Source: Wenzhouxiangella sp.
GTDB lineage: Bacteria; Pseudomonadota; Gammaproteobacteria; Xanthomonadales; Wenzhouxiangellaceae
DNA length: 5,695 nt
Direction: 5' to 3'
Assembly: GCA_007127425.1 (NCBI GenBank)
Contig: SKZJ01000204.1
Span: forward strand, 1-5,695
Position 1 is the first letter of the stretch. Each line of letters opens with the position of its first letter. The notes beneath the pieces are model-generated. The model was not told where the DNA came from, made no database searches, and saw only the letters and a program-made list of their open reading frames with translations. Made by a program: the position numbers and the translations under genes. Shown here piece after piece: positions 1 to 5,650 of this stretch.

Positions 1-1077
1 CGCCTCGACCGTGTAGCGGTTGTGGTCGTATCCGATGATGCGACCGGGGCCGAAGGCGAAGAAATTGGCGCCGCTGGCCCACTGCTCGCGTTCCTGGTGA
101 AAGGATTCGTCGCCGCCGCAGTTGATCGGTGCCAGGTCCAGCCCCAGGGAGGCCAGTGCCGCGAGCACGTCACGGAACTCGCTGATGCGTGCCTCGGGCC
201 CGCCATTGAACGTGCACACAAACGCGCGCGAGCGATGCGTGCCGGTGATCAGCGGCGGGTAGACCACGCACTTGTCGTGGTCGACCATGGTGAAGATCAT
301 GTCCAGGTGGATGGTCGCCCGGGTCTTGGGAATCTCGACCACCACGAAATTGCGGATCGGCCCCTGTGCGGCAATCGAACGCATCAGCCGGTCGATGCCG
401 GCCGCCGAGGTGCGCTCGCTGTAGCCGATCACGGCCAGGTCCTTTCTCAGGATCAGCAGATCGCCGCCTTCCAGGGTGACGTCGCTGTCCCGGTTGTCGG
501 TGCCGTCGAGGTAAAAGCCGCCAGAATGGATCTGCGGGTGATACTTGAATACCGCCCGGAGCAGCAATGCCTCGGCCACGCGCGCCCGGTAGGCCATGGA
601 ACCGATGATCACCCGGTCATTGACGCACATGGCCGCGTCACGGGTGAAGAACGCGTTGGGCAGCGGCGGGATGGCATAGCGCGACGGGCTCAGGTACTTT
701 TCCAGGCTGATGGCCTTCTTGGGGGTGCCCTCGATCAACTGGTGCGCCAATGCCTTGGACGGCATCTCGACCAGCTCGTCGTAAAGTTCCGGGCAATCGA
801 AGAGATCGACCAACGCTTCCATCAGGGCCCGACGTACCTTGTCGTCGCCCAGCACCTCGACCAGCAGGTCGATGAACTCGACGACATCGGCCACCTGCCC
901 CAGCACGCCCCGGAGTTGCCGATGCTCGCGATCGGCCAGCTCGAGCGTGAGAATGTCGTCGTAGAGCACCTCAGCGGCCATGTCCGGGGTCATGTTCTCC
1001 ATTTCCTGCCCTGGAGAATGAATGATCACGGTCTCGAGGGGGCCGATTTCGGAATTGACGTTGATATCGATGGACAT
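1..1077 (-). CDS. arcA: Arginine deiminase, 3' end cut off by window edge
   Basis: Hydrolyses L-arginine to L-citrulline and ammonia in the cytoplasm, the first step of the arginine deiminase pathway. The frame is open for 359 codons from the ATG at 1077 down to base 1 with no stop. The N-terminus (SEIGPLETVIIHSPGQE) is typical of the family. A helical insertion spans about residues 40-120. Guanidine-group hydrolase motifs follow: PLPN with Asn141, FTRD with Asp147, Arg166, EGGD with Glu203, Arg222 and HLDM with His257/Asp259. These line up at a constant offset of 19-21 with the Pseudomonas aeruginosa residues I recall (Asn160, Asp166, Arg185, Glu224, Arg243, His278, Asp280). The catalytic cysteine (Cys406 there) would fall near residue 385, just outside the window. 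An AGGA lies five bases before the ATG. It is divergent from the membrane-protein gene at 1243. No arcB, arcC or arcD is visible, so a complete pathway is not shown. Confidence 0.95.
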   Translation of the reverse strand, partial: MSIDINVNSEIGPLETVIIHSPGQEMENMTPDMAAEVLYDDILTLELADREHRQLRGVLGQVADVVEFIDLLVEVLGDDKVRRALMEALVDLFDCPELYDELVEMPSKALAHQLIEGTPKKAISLEKYLSPSRYAIPPLPNAFFTRDAAMCVNDRVIIGSMAYRARVAEALLLRAVFKYHPQIHSGGFYLDGTDNRDSDVTLEGGDLLILRKDLAVIGYSERTSAAGIDRLMRSIAAQGPIRNFVVVEIPKTRATIHLDMIFTMVDHDKCVVYPPLITGTHRSRAFVCTFNGGPEARISEFRDVLAALASLGLDLAPINCGGDESFHQEREQWASGANFFAFGPGRIIGYDHNRYTVEA

Positions 1078-1083
1078 GACGAT

Positions 1084-1087
1084 CCTG
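1084..1087 (-). promoter_or_regulatory. Ribosome binding site of arginine deiminase
   Basis: On the minus strand AGGA lies five bases before the ATG at 1077. It is modest but well placed, and it supports this start. The protein's N-terminus matches where family members begin. Confidence 0.5.
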
Positions 1088-1134
1088 TTGGCTGTTTTAA
1101 GGCGCGCTGTGAGTGCGCTCGGCGAATGGCAGGG

Positions 1135-1140
1135 ATTATA
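1135..1140 (-). promoter_or_regulatory. -10 element (TATAAT), probable arginine deiminase promoter
   Basis: The minus strand reads a perfect TATAAT here, predicting transcription from about 1128 and a leader of about 50 bases. The -35 region is poor: 18 bases upstream is TGCCGA, only two matches to TTGACA. A promoter with a good -10 and weak -35 often depends on an activator. I looked for an FNR/ANR box centred 41.5 bases upstream (around 1169/1170) and found only a degenerate half-site, so the activator, if any, is not identified. Confidence 0.5.
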
Positions 1141-1183
1141 CCTGCCGGGCCCCGATCATCGGCAGCGCATCGCCTAAGGGACC

Positions 1184-1212
1184 TTGCAGTGCACTTCGCA
1201 TCCTGAGACTAT
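1184..1212 (+). promoter_or_regulatory. Weak sigma70-like promoter for the AI-2E family gene
   Basis: TTGCAG (1184-1189), a 17-base spacer and GACTAT (1207-1212) give an acceptable but weak promoter, three matches in each hexamer. Transcription would start near 1219, leaving a leader of about 24 bases. It lies back to back with the deiminase promoter in the 165-base divergent region. Confidence 0.3.
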
Positions 1213-1242
1213 TCAGCGGTCCTTTACACGCTTGAAGCAACC

Positions 1243-2361
1243 ATGACCGACAACACAGCCGGGAACGGCGAGGAACCCCTCCAGATCCCCGAAATCTCGC
1301 GCTCGCAAATGCTCTGGATCGCCGCCGCCCTGCTGATCACCGGCTGGCTGGTCTGGCTGCTGGCGCCGGTGCTGACCCCCTTTCTGCTCAGCGCACTGCT
1401 GGCCTACATGGCCGACCCGGTGGTCAATCGCCTGGAGCGCTGGAAGGTCCGGCGCGATGTGGCGGTGTCGATGGTGTTTCTTGTCGTGATCTCGATCCTG
1501 GTGGTCGCGATGCTGATTCTCGTGCCCCTTCTGGTGCGCGAAACGGTCGACCTGATCGAACGCCTGCCCGGCTACTTCCAGACCCTGCAGGAGAGCGCGC
1601 TGCCCTGGATCGAGGGGCAGTTCGACATCGAGCTGGGCATCGATACCTTCGATGCCGCCCAGGCCACCGAACTCATTCGCGAGCATTTGCGCAACATCGC
1701 CGGCGCGGCCGGCGCCATTCTGAGCTACATCACCGAATCCGGCGGCCGCTTCGTCATCTGGATCACCGGCATGGTGCTGGTGCCGCTGGTCACGTTCTAC
1801 CTGATGCGCGACTGGCACCGCCTGCTCGATGCCATCCGCGACATGCTGCCGCGCAACATCGAACCGGTGGCGGTCGAGATCACGCGTGACTGCGACGAGG
1901 CACTGGGCGGGTTTCTCAGGGGGCAGCTCATGGTCATGATCAGTCTGGGCATCATCTACAGCATCGGACTGCTGATCGTCGGCCTCAACAACGCCATCGC
2001 CATCGGCATGATCGCCGGCCTGGTCAGTTTCGTGCCCTACCTTGGCGCCATCGTCGGGATATTGCTGGCCGGGATCACCGCCGTCATCCAGAACTTCGAC
2101 TTCTGGTTCCTGCTGTCGGTCGCTATTGTGTTCACGGTCGGTCAGTTGATCGAAAGCTTCTTGCTGACACCGAAGCTCGTCGGCGACCGAATCGGCCTTC
2201 ACCCGGTCCTGGTCATCTTTTCCGTCATGGCCGGCGCCCACCTGTTCGGCTTCATAGGCATCCTGCTGGCCCTGCCGGTGGCCGCCGCCGGCACGGTGCT
2301 GGTGCGTTTTTTCTACCGCAATTACAAGCTCAGCTCCGTCTACGAACAGGCTGGTGCTTGA
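1243..2361 (+). CDS. AI-2E family (PerM/UPF0118) inner-membrane transporter
   Basis: A 372-residue integral membrane protein, close to the usual 350-380 of the AI-2E/PerM family. Family members have been assigned varied roles (autoinducer-2 export, sodium/proton antiport, PerM of unknown role), so the substrate cannot be read from sequence. After a polar N-terminus, hydrophobic segments lie at about 24-58, 74-98, 154-187, 226-247, 250-282, 286-308 and 320-355. A soluble loop (about 99-153) after the second hydrophobic block is typical. The family signature is clear in the C-terminal half: VPYLGAIVG at 264-272, then PKLVGDRIGLHPVLVI at 310-325 and FGFIGILLALPVAA at 335-348. The start has only a weak GAAG (1234-1237) as ribosome site; an in-frame ATG at 1309 (residue 23) is possible but would drop the cytoplasmic tail. 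It is divergent from arginine deiminase and 67 bases upstream of the coiled-coil gene. That pairing is not the hda/purM context often seen for perM. Confidence 0.88.
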   Translation: MTDNTAGNGEEPLQIPEISRSQMLWIAAALLITGWLVWLLAPVLTPFLLSALLAYMADPVVNRLERWKVRRDVAVSMVFLVVISILVVAMLILVPLLVRETVDLIERLPGYFQTLQESALPWIEGQFDIELGIDTFDAAQATELIREHLRNIAGAAGAILSYITESGGRFVIWITGMVLVPLVTFYLMRDWHRLLDAIRDMLPRNIEPVAVEITRDCDEALGGFLRGQLMVMISLGIIYSIGLLIVGLNNAIAIGMIAGLVSFVPYLGAIVGILLAGITAVIQNFDFWFLLSVAIVFTVGQLIESFLLTPKLVGDRIGLHPVLVIFSVMAGAHLFGFIGILLALPVAAAGTVLVRFFYRNYKLSSVYEQAGA

Positions 2362-2373
2362 TATCGATCAAGC
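2356..2373 (+). promoter_or_regulatory. FNR/ANR-type binding site, perfect consensus
   Basis: TTGATATCGATCAA (2358-2371) is an exact match to the FNR/ANR/Crp-like consensus TTGAT-N4-ATCAA. The dyad extends one more pair on each side to 7-bp arms (2356-2362 and 2367-2373). It overlaps the stop codon of the upstream gene (TGA 2359-2361). Its centre (2364/2365) is 41.5 bases before the start predicted from the GAGAAT at 2394-2399. That is the class II geometry used by FNR activators. There is no T-run after it, so it is unlikely to be a terminator. Confidence 0.7.
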
Positions 2374-2393
2374 CGTTCCGCGCGGGATCGGCG

Positions 2394-2399
2394 GAGAAT
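2394..2399 (+). promoter_or_regulatory. -10 element of the FNR-type promoter for the coiled-coil gene
   Basis: GAGAAT matches four of six bases of TATAAT, including the A at position 2 and the final AAT. It predicts a transcription start at about 2406 and a 23-base leader carrying the ribosome site. No recognisable -35 is present; its place is taken by the FNR-type box, as expected for an activator-dependent promoter. Confidence 0.5.
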
Positions 2400-2416
2400 C
2401 AAGAAGTCCAATACTC

Positions 2417-2422
2417 AGGAGA
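2417..2422 (+). promoter_or_regulatory. Ribosome binding site deciding the start of the coiled-coil gene
   Basis: AGGAGA is a strong Shine-Dalgarno match six bases before the ATG at 2429. It argues against the in-frame upstream ATG at 2354, which has no such site and overlaps the previous gene. Confidence 0.8.
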
Positions 2423-2428
2423 CAGGCC

Positions 2429-2725
2429 ATGAACGAACAATCGTCACGCGACCAGTTCATCGAGCGTACCAAGCAGCGTCTTGACGAGCTCAACGAGGAA
2501 ATCGATCACCTCGAGAAAAGGGCTGACGAGGTACGTGCCGACTCGCGCAAGAAGCTCGAGGAACAGCGCAAGGAGGTGCAACAGCGCCGCGATGAACTCG
2601 AGAAGAAGTTGAAGGAAGTTCGGTCCGCCAGCGAGGCGCAGTTCGACAAGCTCAAGCTGGAAGCCGAACATGCCTGGAAGGCATTCAAGAACTCGGTGAA
2701 CTACTTCCGCTCACACTTCAAGTAA
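2429..2725 (+). CDS. Small charged coiled-coil protein, sll1863 stress-response family-like
   Basis: A 98-residue soluble protein, highly charged, with no signal peptide or membrane segment. Residues about 10-80 form an almost unbroken heptad pattern (LDELNEEIDHLEKRADEV, later KKLEEQRKEVQQRRDELEKKLKEV), so a long coiled coil is expected. The last 17 residues (AWKAFKNSVNYFRSHFK) form an amphipathic, aromatic tail. Length, layout and the tail resemble small bacterial coiled-coil proteins grouped as the sll1863 family stress-response proteins. That assignment is from memory of the family pattern and is not certain. No enzymatic motif is present. It follows the AI-2E family gene by 67 bases and may be read partly with it. 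However, a perfect FNR-type site with class II spacing points to its own oxygen-responsive promoter. A strong hairpin lies 12 bases after the stop. Confidence 0.85.
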   Translation: MNEQSSRDQFIERTKQRLDELNEEIDHLEKRADEVRADSRKKLEEQRKEVQQRRDELEKKLKEVRSASEAQFDKLKLEAEHAWKAFKNSVNYFRSHFK

Positions 2726-2737
2726 TCAAACGAAATA

Positions 2738-2766
2738 AAGTCCGGGCCACGGTATGGCCCGGACTT
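2738..2766. terminator. Bidirectional hairpin terminator between convergent genes
   Basis: A perfect 11-bp stem (AAGTCCGGGCC 2738-2748 with GGCCCGGACTT 2756-2766) encloses a 7-base loop. It lies 12 bases after the coiled-coil gene and 20 bases after the stop of the minus-strand gene. Read on the minus strand the stem runs into TTTATTTCGTTT, a usable U-tract. On the plus strand the tail (CATCAG) is not U-rich, so termination should be stronger for the minus-strand gene. Confidence 0.8.
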
Positions 2767-2786
2767 CATCAGCCGCCGGCAAGCGC

Positions 2787-3902
2787 TCAGTCGAGCGTGC
2801 AGGCAACTGTCTGGGTCAGGCGTTCCAGATCCCAGCTCACCGATGTGCCGTCATCCAGCTCGACCACGGCGATGGCGGTGTTGCAGTCGATGAACTCGAA
2901 CGACACCAGGCCGATCGTCTCCCCGTCGGCCGGTTCGCTGCCGGCAACAGTTCCTCCGCTGTAGGCGTACAGAGCGGCGACGGCTTCCGTACCGTCGAAC
3001 GCGCCTGGCGTTTCACAGACACCGCCGCCGACGTCTCCCGAGCACGAGTCGAAGGTCAGCCAGAGCGGATCGCCGGACCCGCTCAGGTCCCACGTGTAGG
3101 CCGTACCGACCAGGCGGTTCTGGGCCGGAATGGGCTGAAAGATGAAGCCCTCATTACCACCCAGGCCGGAGGCCCACCAACCGTTGACACTGTTGTCGAC
3201 GGGAGCCCGTGTCTCCAACTGACCAACCGGCAGCGCCAGGACGCCCAGCGGCTGGTTGACACCGTCACCGATGGCGATCAACGTGATATCCAGTCCGGCG
3301 GGCAGGTCGACTGCCAGCGGATCAATCAGGTTGGTTTGACCATCGTTGGATGCCACCTTGAGGTCGTAGTTGCCGGCGGGAACGGCGAAAAAACCGCTCT
3401 CGGCAAAGTAAGGCACCCCAACCAGGCCGTTGACCACATCTCCGCCGGCAGTGCGGATCGATACCTCGGTATCGGCCGGATCAGCCGCGAAGGGCGCAGC
3501 GTGAACCACGCGAACGTTCAGATTTCCTTCGCCGGGATCGGTCGCATCATCAACCAGCGGCCACAGCGCCAGATCCTGATTGACGCCATCACCGATTGCC
3601 AGCACCGTGTAGTCGACGCCGGACTCCAGCGTGACGCTGGCCTCGATGGCCGGCTCGCCCGATCCGGTCGGTGTGACGGCGAAATCGTAGTCCCCCGCCG
3701 GCAGGGCCAGGTACTCAGTGAACTCGCCGAAAACGAACTCCTCGAGCACGGCATCGCCGTTGGCGGTGACGGTGACCGATGACCCTTCGATCGAATCGGC
3801 AAACGGTGCGGCATGAACGACCTGAACGCGCGCTTCGGCGAGCACCAGGGAAGAAGCAGACAAAAGACCAATAGCCAAAAGACCACGTATTTTTGCAGAC
3901 AT
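2787..3902 (-). CDS. Secreted protein with two DUF4397 domains and a cysteine-containing C-terminal domain
   Basis: A 371-residue exported protein of unknown function. Residues 1-22 are a clear signal peptide (positive start, hydrophobic core, cleavage after SSLVLA or LAEA). Two DUF4397-like beta-rich domains follow as a tandem duplication offset by about 105 residues. They open with VQVVHAAPFA (26-35) and VRVVHAAPFA (130-139) and close with LAIGDGVNQ (101-109) and IAIGDGVNQ (209-217). Each has a central PAGDYDF / PAGNYDL strand. A third region (about 236-371) begins NGWWASG and resembles the Trp-rich beta modules at the ends of secreted proteins in Xanthomonadales-like bacteria. It holds four cysteines (287, 296, 340, 367), suggesting two disulfides outside the cytoplasm. 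The protein is acidic, with few lysines. The start is set by TAGGAG seven bases upstream and by the signal peptide; the frame stays open further upstream through the tRNA, which is not coding. DUF4397 has no settled function. Confidence 0.9.
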   Translation of the reverse strand: MSAKIRGLLAIGLLSASSLVLAEARVQVVHAAPFADSIEGSSVTVTANGDAVLEEFVFGEFTEYLALPAGDYDFAVTPTGSGEPAIEASVTLESGVDYTVLAIGDGVNQDLALWPLVDDATDPGEGNLNVRVVHAAPFAADPADTEVSIRTAGGDVVNGLVGVPYFAESGFFAVPAGNYDLKVASNDGQTNLIDPLAVDLPAGLDITLIAIGDGVNQPLGVLALPVGQLETRAPVDNSVNGWWASGLGGNEGFIFQPIPAQNRLVGTAYTWDLSGSGDPLWLTFDSCSGDVGGGVCETPGAFDGTEAVAALYAYSGGTVAGSEPADGETIGLVSFEFIDCNTAIAVVELDDGTSVSWDLERLTQTVACTLD

Positions 3903-3909
3903 TGCAACA

Positions 3910-3915
3910 CTCCTA
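3910..3915 (-). promoter_or_regulatory. Ribosome binding site fixing the DUF4397 gene start
   Basis: The minus strand reads TAGGAG seven bases before the ATG at 3902. This selects that start over the much longer open frame reaching back through tRNA-Leu to 4328. Confidence 0.8.
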
Positions 3916-3936
3916 CCATCACGAATGAATGCAGAG

Positions 3937-3967
3937 AGTATTCCGGGGTTTGTCTGTGTCAGGTCAA
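3937..3967 (-). promoter_or_regulatory. Possible promoter of the DUF4397 gene
   Basis: On the minus strand TTGACC (3967-3962, five of six to TTGACA) is followed after 19 bases by AATACT (3942-3937, four of six). The spacer is two bases longer than ideal. A start near 3930 would leave a leader of about 28 bases. No convincing terminator lies between tRNA-Leu and this gene, so readthrough from the tRNA is an alternative. Confidence 0.35.
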
Positions 3968-3998
3968 CGCCGGGTGAACAGGCGGTGAAGGCAGGAAG

Positions 3999-4085
3999 TG
4001 GTGCCCGGGGCCGGACTCGAACCGGCACGGAGTTGCCTCCGAGGGATTTTAAGTCCCTTGCGTCTACCCATTTCGCCACCCGGGC
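3999..4085 (-). tRNA. leuZ: tRNA-Leu (anticodon TAA)
   Basis: An 87-base class II tRNA with encoded CCA (3999-4001). The acceptor stem is GCCCGGG (4085-4079) with CCCGGGC (4009-4003) and discriminator A. The anticodon loop CTTAAAA (4053-4047) gives anticodon TAA at 4051-4049, reading UUA and UUG. The long variable arm is CGGAG-GCAA-CTCCG, and the T loop is GTTCGAG within GCCGG/CCGGC. It is the tRNA that ends the E. coli glyW-cysT-leuZ operon, hence the symbol. Here it is 1.49 kb downstream of tRNA-Cys rather than adjacent. Confidence 0.97.
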
Positions 4086-4098
4086 TATGTGCTGCGTA

Positions 4099-4104
4099 AT
4101 GATA
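4099..4104 (-). promoter_or_regulatory. Candidate -10 element for a private tRNA-Leu promoter
   Basis: The minus strand reads TATCAT (five of six to TATAAT) with a predicted start at about 4092, seven bases before the mature tRNA. The -35 position 17 bases upstream is TCGCTT, a poor match. A separate promoter would be useful because tRNA-Cys is 1.5 kb away. Confidence 0.35.
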
Positions 4105-4143
4105 CGGAAGTCTCCGGTGCGAAGCGAGCCAATGTGCCACGAC

Positions 4144-4172
4144 TTGACCTGGTAATTGCTCATGACTATGGT
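4144..4172 (+). promoter_or_regulatory. Sigma70-like promoter of the Sel1/TonB_C gene
   Basis: TTGACC (4144-4149, five of six), an ideal 17-base spacer and TATGGT (4167-4172, four of six) form the best-matching sigma70 pair in the window. Transcription would begin near 4179, giving a 36-base leader that contains the ribosome site at 4203-4208. Confidence 0.6.
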
Positions 4173-4202
4173 CAGAGTGGCAATCTGGATACTTCTAATG
4201 AC

Positions 4203-4208
4203 GAGGGA
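4203..4208 (+). promoter_or_regulatory. Ribosome binding site of the Sel1/TonB_C gene
   Basis: GAGGGA is followed by two in-frame ATGs, at 4209 and 4215. The first touches the site and would be too close. The second is six bases away, so 4215 is the better start. Confidence 0.65.
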
Positions 4209-4214
4209 ATGCAT

Positions 4215-5522
4215 ATGATCCGAGTGCTGTTGGTCACCTTGCTCGTAATGAGCCTGGTTCCCGGGCTGAAGGCCGATGTGCCGGTCGATTTTGATGCCGC
4301 CATCGGTGCCTACGAGAGCGGACAACATGAGGCGGCGCGCACGGCTTTCGAGCGCATGGCACGGGCTGGCCTGATCGAGGCGCAGTTCAATTTCGGTGTC
4401 ATGCAGCTCAACGGGGAGGGAGGATCACGCGACCTGATCGAAGGCAGTGCCTGGATTCTGCTGGCAGCCTTCCATGAACACGAGGCAGCACAAAATGCCG
4501 AACAGGCGTTGCGTGGGCAGCTTGGTGAAGGGCGCATGGCCGAGGTGGAAGACAGGCTGGAAGCACTGAAACCGACCTACAGCCGAGAGTCGCTGCTCGA
4601 GCGCCATCGACCGCAGCCATGCAGCGAAAATTGTACCAATGGCGATAACGACACCGAGAGGTTCGACCAATGGCCGGAACTGGCCGACGACCCCGACATC
4701 ACCATCCTTGCCGGAAAACCGGTCCGGATGCATCGGGAGCCGCCAAGTTATCCGCACAATGCGGCTACCCGCGGCATCATGGGCTACGTTCTGCTGGGTG
4801 GATGGATCAATGCCGATGGCCATGTCGAGCATCCGCATGTGATCTCGTCCGATCCAGCGCGCACCTTCGATCGCGCTGCCCTCGATGCGTTTTCGAACTG
4901 GCGCTATGAGTGGCTTGAAGGCCCACCCGAGAGCCTGCCGACGTACGGAACTCACGAAATCAGTTTTACTCTCGAGACCGATGGTGGTCCCACACTGCAG
5001 GAACTCGTACGAGCGGCCAGGGCCGCCGACGAGGACCCGGCCGCAGCCCACCGCGCCATCTGGTTGATCGAGAACCTGGAACTCGGCGACCAGCTTGAAC
5101 AACCCCTGTCGAATGAATCGGTCATCACCATCATTCACCGTTCGGCAATGGCCGGAGCGACTGCGGCCCAGATCGACCTGGGGCGCCGCTTCCAGGCGGG
5201 AAAAGGCATCGAGCAAGACGCTGAAAGTGCCGCGTTCTGGCTCCAGCAGGCCGCTATCGAGGGCGATGCGGAAGCACAGTTCGAGCTATCGCGATTCCGG
5301 GACCGACTGGATTCCGATTACCGGCGCGACCTGCAGCGCGCGGCCGCACGGTCGGGCCTGCTGGGAGCGATTCTGGCCGAAATCAGGGCGCAGGTGGACG
5401 ATCCGGACAAGGCAGAAGCGGAATTCCTGGCCGAGCTGGTGGATGCACTTCCAAGCCGCATTGTGCGCGACAGCGACGATACCTTGATCGCCAGAGCACG
5501 ACAGTTGATCGACCCGAGCTGA
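4215..5522 (+). CDS. Exported protein: Sel1-like repeats, TonB C-terminal domain, Sel1-like repeats
   Basis: A 435-residue protein starting with a hydrophobic segment (about 3-18) and LKADV, read as a signal peptide or possibly a membrane anchor. Residues 25-115 contain Sel1/TPR-like helices (AAIGAYESGQHEAARTAFER, then AGLIEAQFNFGVMQLNGEG). Residues about 177-254 form a TonB C-terminal domain: YPHNAATRGIMGYV, INADGHVEHPHVISSDP, FDRAALDAFSNWRYEW. A second Sel1-like stretch lies at about 311-362 (AGATAAQIDLGRRFQAGKGI, AAIEGDAEAQFELSRF). CSENC (136-140) may form a small disulfide. Unlike classical TonB there is no long Pro-rich spanner and the TonB domain is central, not terminal. A role in energising outer-membrane receptors is therefore doubtful; envelope scaffolding or partner binding is inferred from the Sel1 repeats. 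No exbB/exbD nearby. The gene lies alone between two tRNA genes on the opposite strand, with its own promoter. Confidence 0.88.
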   Translation: MIRVLLVTLLVMSLVPGLKADVPVDFDAAIGAYESGQHEAARTAFERMARAGLIEAQFNFGVMQLNGEGGSRDLIEGSAWILLAAFHEHEAAQNAEQALRGQLGEGRMAEVEDRLEALKPTYSRESLLERHRPQPCSENCTNGDNDTERFDQWPELADDPDITILAGKPVRMHREPPSYPHNAATRGIMGYVLLGGWINADGHVEHPHVISSDPARTFDRAALDAFSNWRYEWLEGPPESLPTYGTHEISFTLETDGGPTLQELVRAARAADEDPAAAHRAIWLIENLELGDQLEQPLSNESVITIIHRSAMAGATAAQIDLGRRFQAGKGIEQDAESAAFWLQQAAIEGDAEAQFELSRFRDRLDSDYRRDLQRAAARSGLLGAILAEIRAQVDDPDKAEAEFLAELVDALPSRIVRDSDDTLIARARQLIDPS

Positions 5523-5576
5523 CACCCGGCCAACCGCGTGGAACGCACGCATTGAGGTGGAACACATCGGAAAGGA
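5523..5576. other. Short gap between convergent gene and tRNA-Cys, no terminator seen
   Basis: The 54 bases between the stop of the Sel1/TonB_C gene and the CCA end of tRNA-Cys contain only short dyads (for example CCA...TGG around 5531-5542) and no U-tract in either direction. Transcripts from both sides could therefore run into the neighbouring gene. Confidence 0.5.
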
Positions 5577-5650
5577 TGGAGGCCAGGCCCGGAATCGAAC
5601 CGAGGTAAACGGCTTTGCAGGCCGCTGCATAACCACTCTGCCACCTGGCC
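5577..5650 (-). tRNA. cysT: tRNA-Cys (anticodon GCA)
   Basis: A 74-base tRNA with encoded CCA (5577-5579). The acceptor stem is GGCCAGG (5650-5644) with CCTGGCC (5587-5581) and discriminator U, the identity base of tRNA-Cys. The anticodon loop CTGCAAA carries GCA at 5618-5616 within a GCGGC/GCCGT stem, and the T loop is GTTCGAT. Length and layout match E. coli cysT base for base in most conserved positions. Only 45 bases lie upstream in the window. They hold no tRNA and no clear promoter, so a tRNA-Gly(GCC) partner would have to lie beyond the edge. Confidence 0.97.

Noticed and set aside
22..1206. 394-codon plus-strand open frame
   Set aside because: It is antisense to arginine deiminase, whose active-site motifs are all intact. 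The plus-strand translation is low in hydrophobic structure and has no family resemblance.
1213..2241. 342-codon minus-strand open frame
   Set aside because: It mirrors the AI-2E family gene. The translation is rich in Asp, His and Gln, typical of the antisense of a GC-rich membrane-protein gene.
2754..3782. 342-codon plus-strand open frame
   Set aside because: It begins inside the terminator hairpin and is antisense to the DUF4397 gene, which has a signal peptide, repeats and a ribosome site.
3970..3992. Terminator after tRNA-Leu
   Set aside because: The region has a short direct repeat (TTCACC twice on the minus strand) but no inverted repeat with a U-tract.
3999..4085. tRNA-Leu as an integration (att) site
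   Set aside because: No second copy of the tRNA 3' end and no integrase is present in the window. Similarity to the tRNA-Cys end is only the shared T-loop.
4089..4214. N-terminal extension of the Sel1/TonB_C frame
   Set aside because: It would put 42 residues before the signal peptide and upstream of the promoter and ribosome site.
3903..4328. N-terminal extension of the DUF4397 frame
   Set aside because: It runs through tRNA-Leu and into the neighbouring gene. The signal peptide and TAGGAG place the start at 3902.
4425..5216. 263-codon minus-strand open frame
   Set aside because: It is antisense to the Sel1/TonB_C gene, with no domain or ribosome site.
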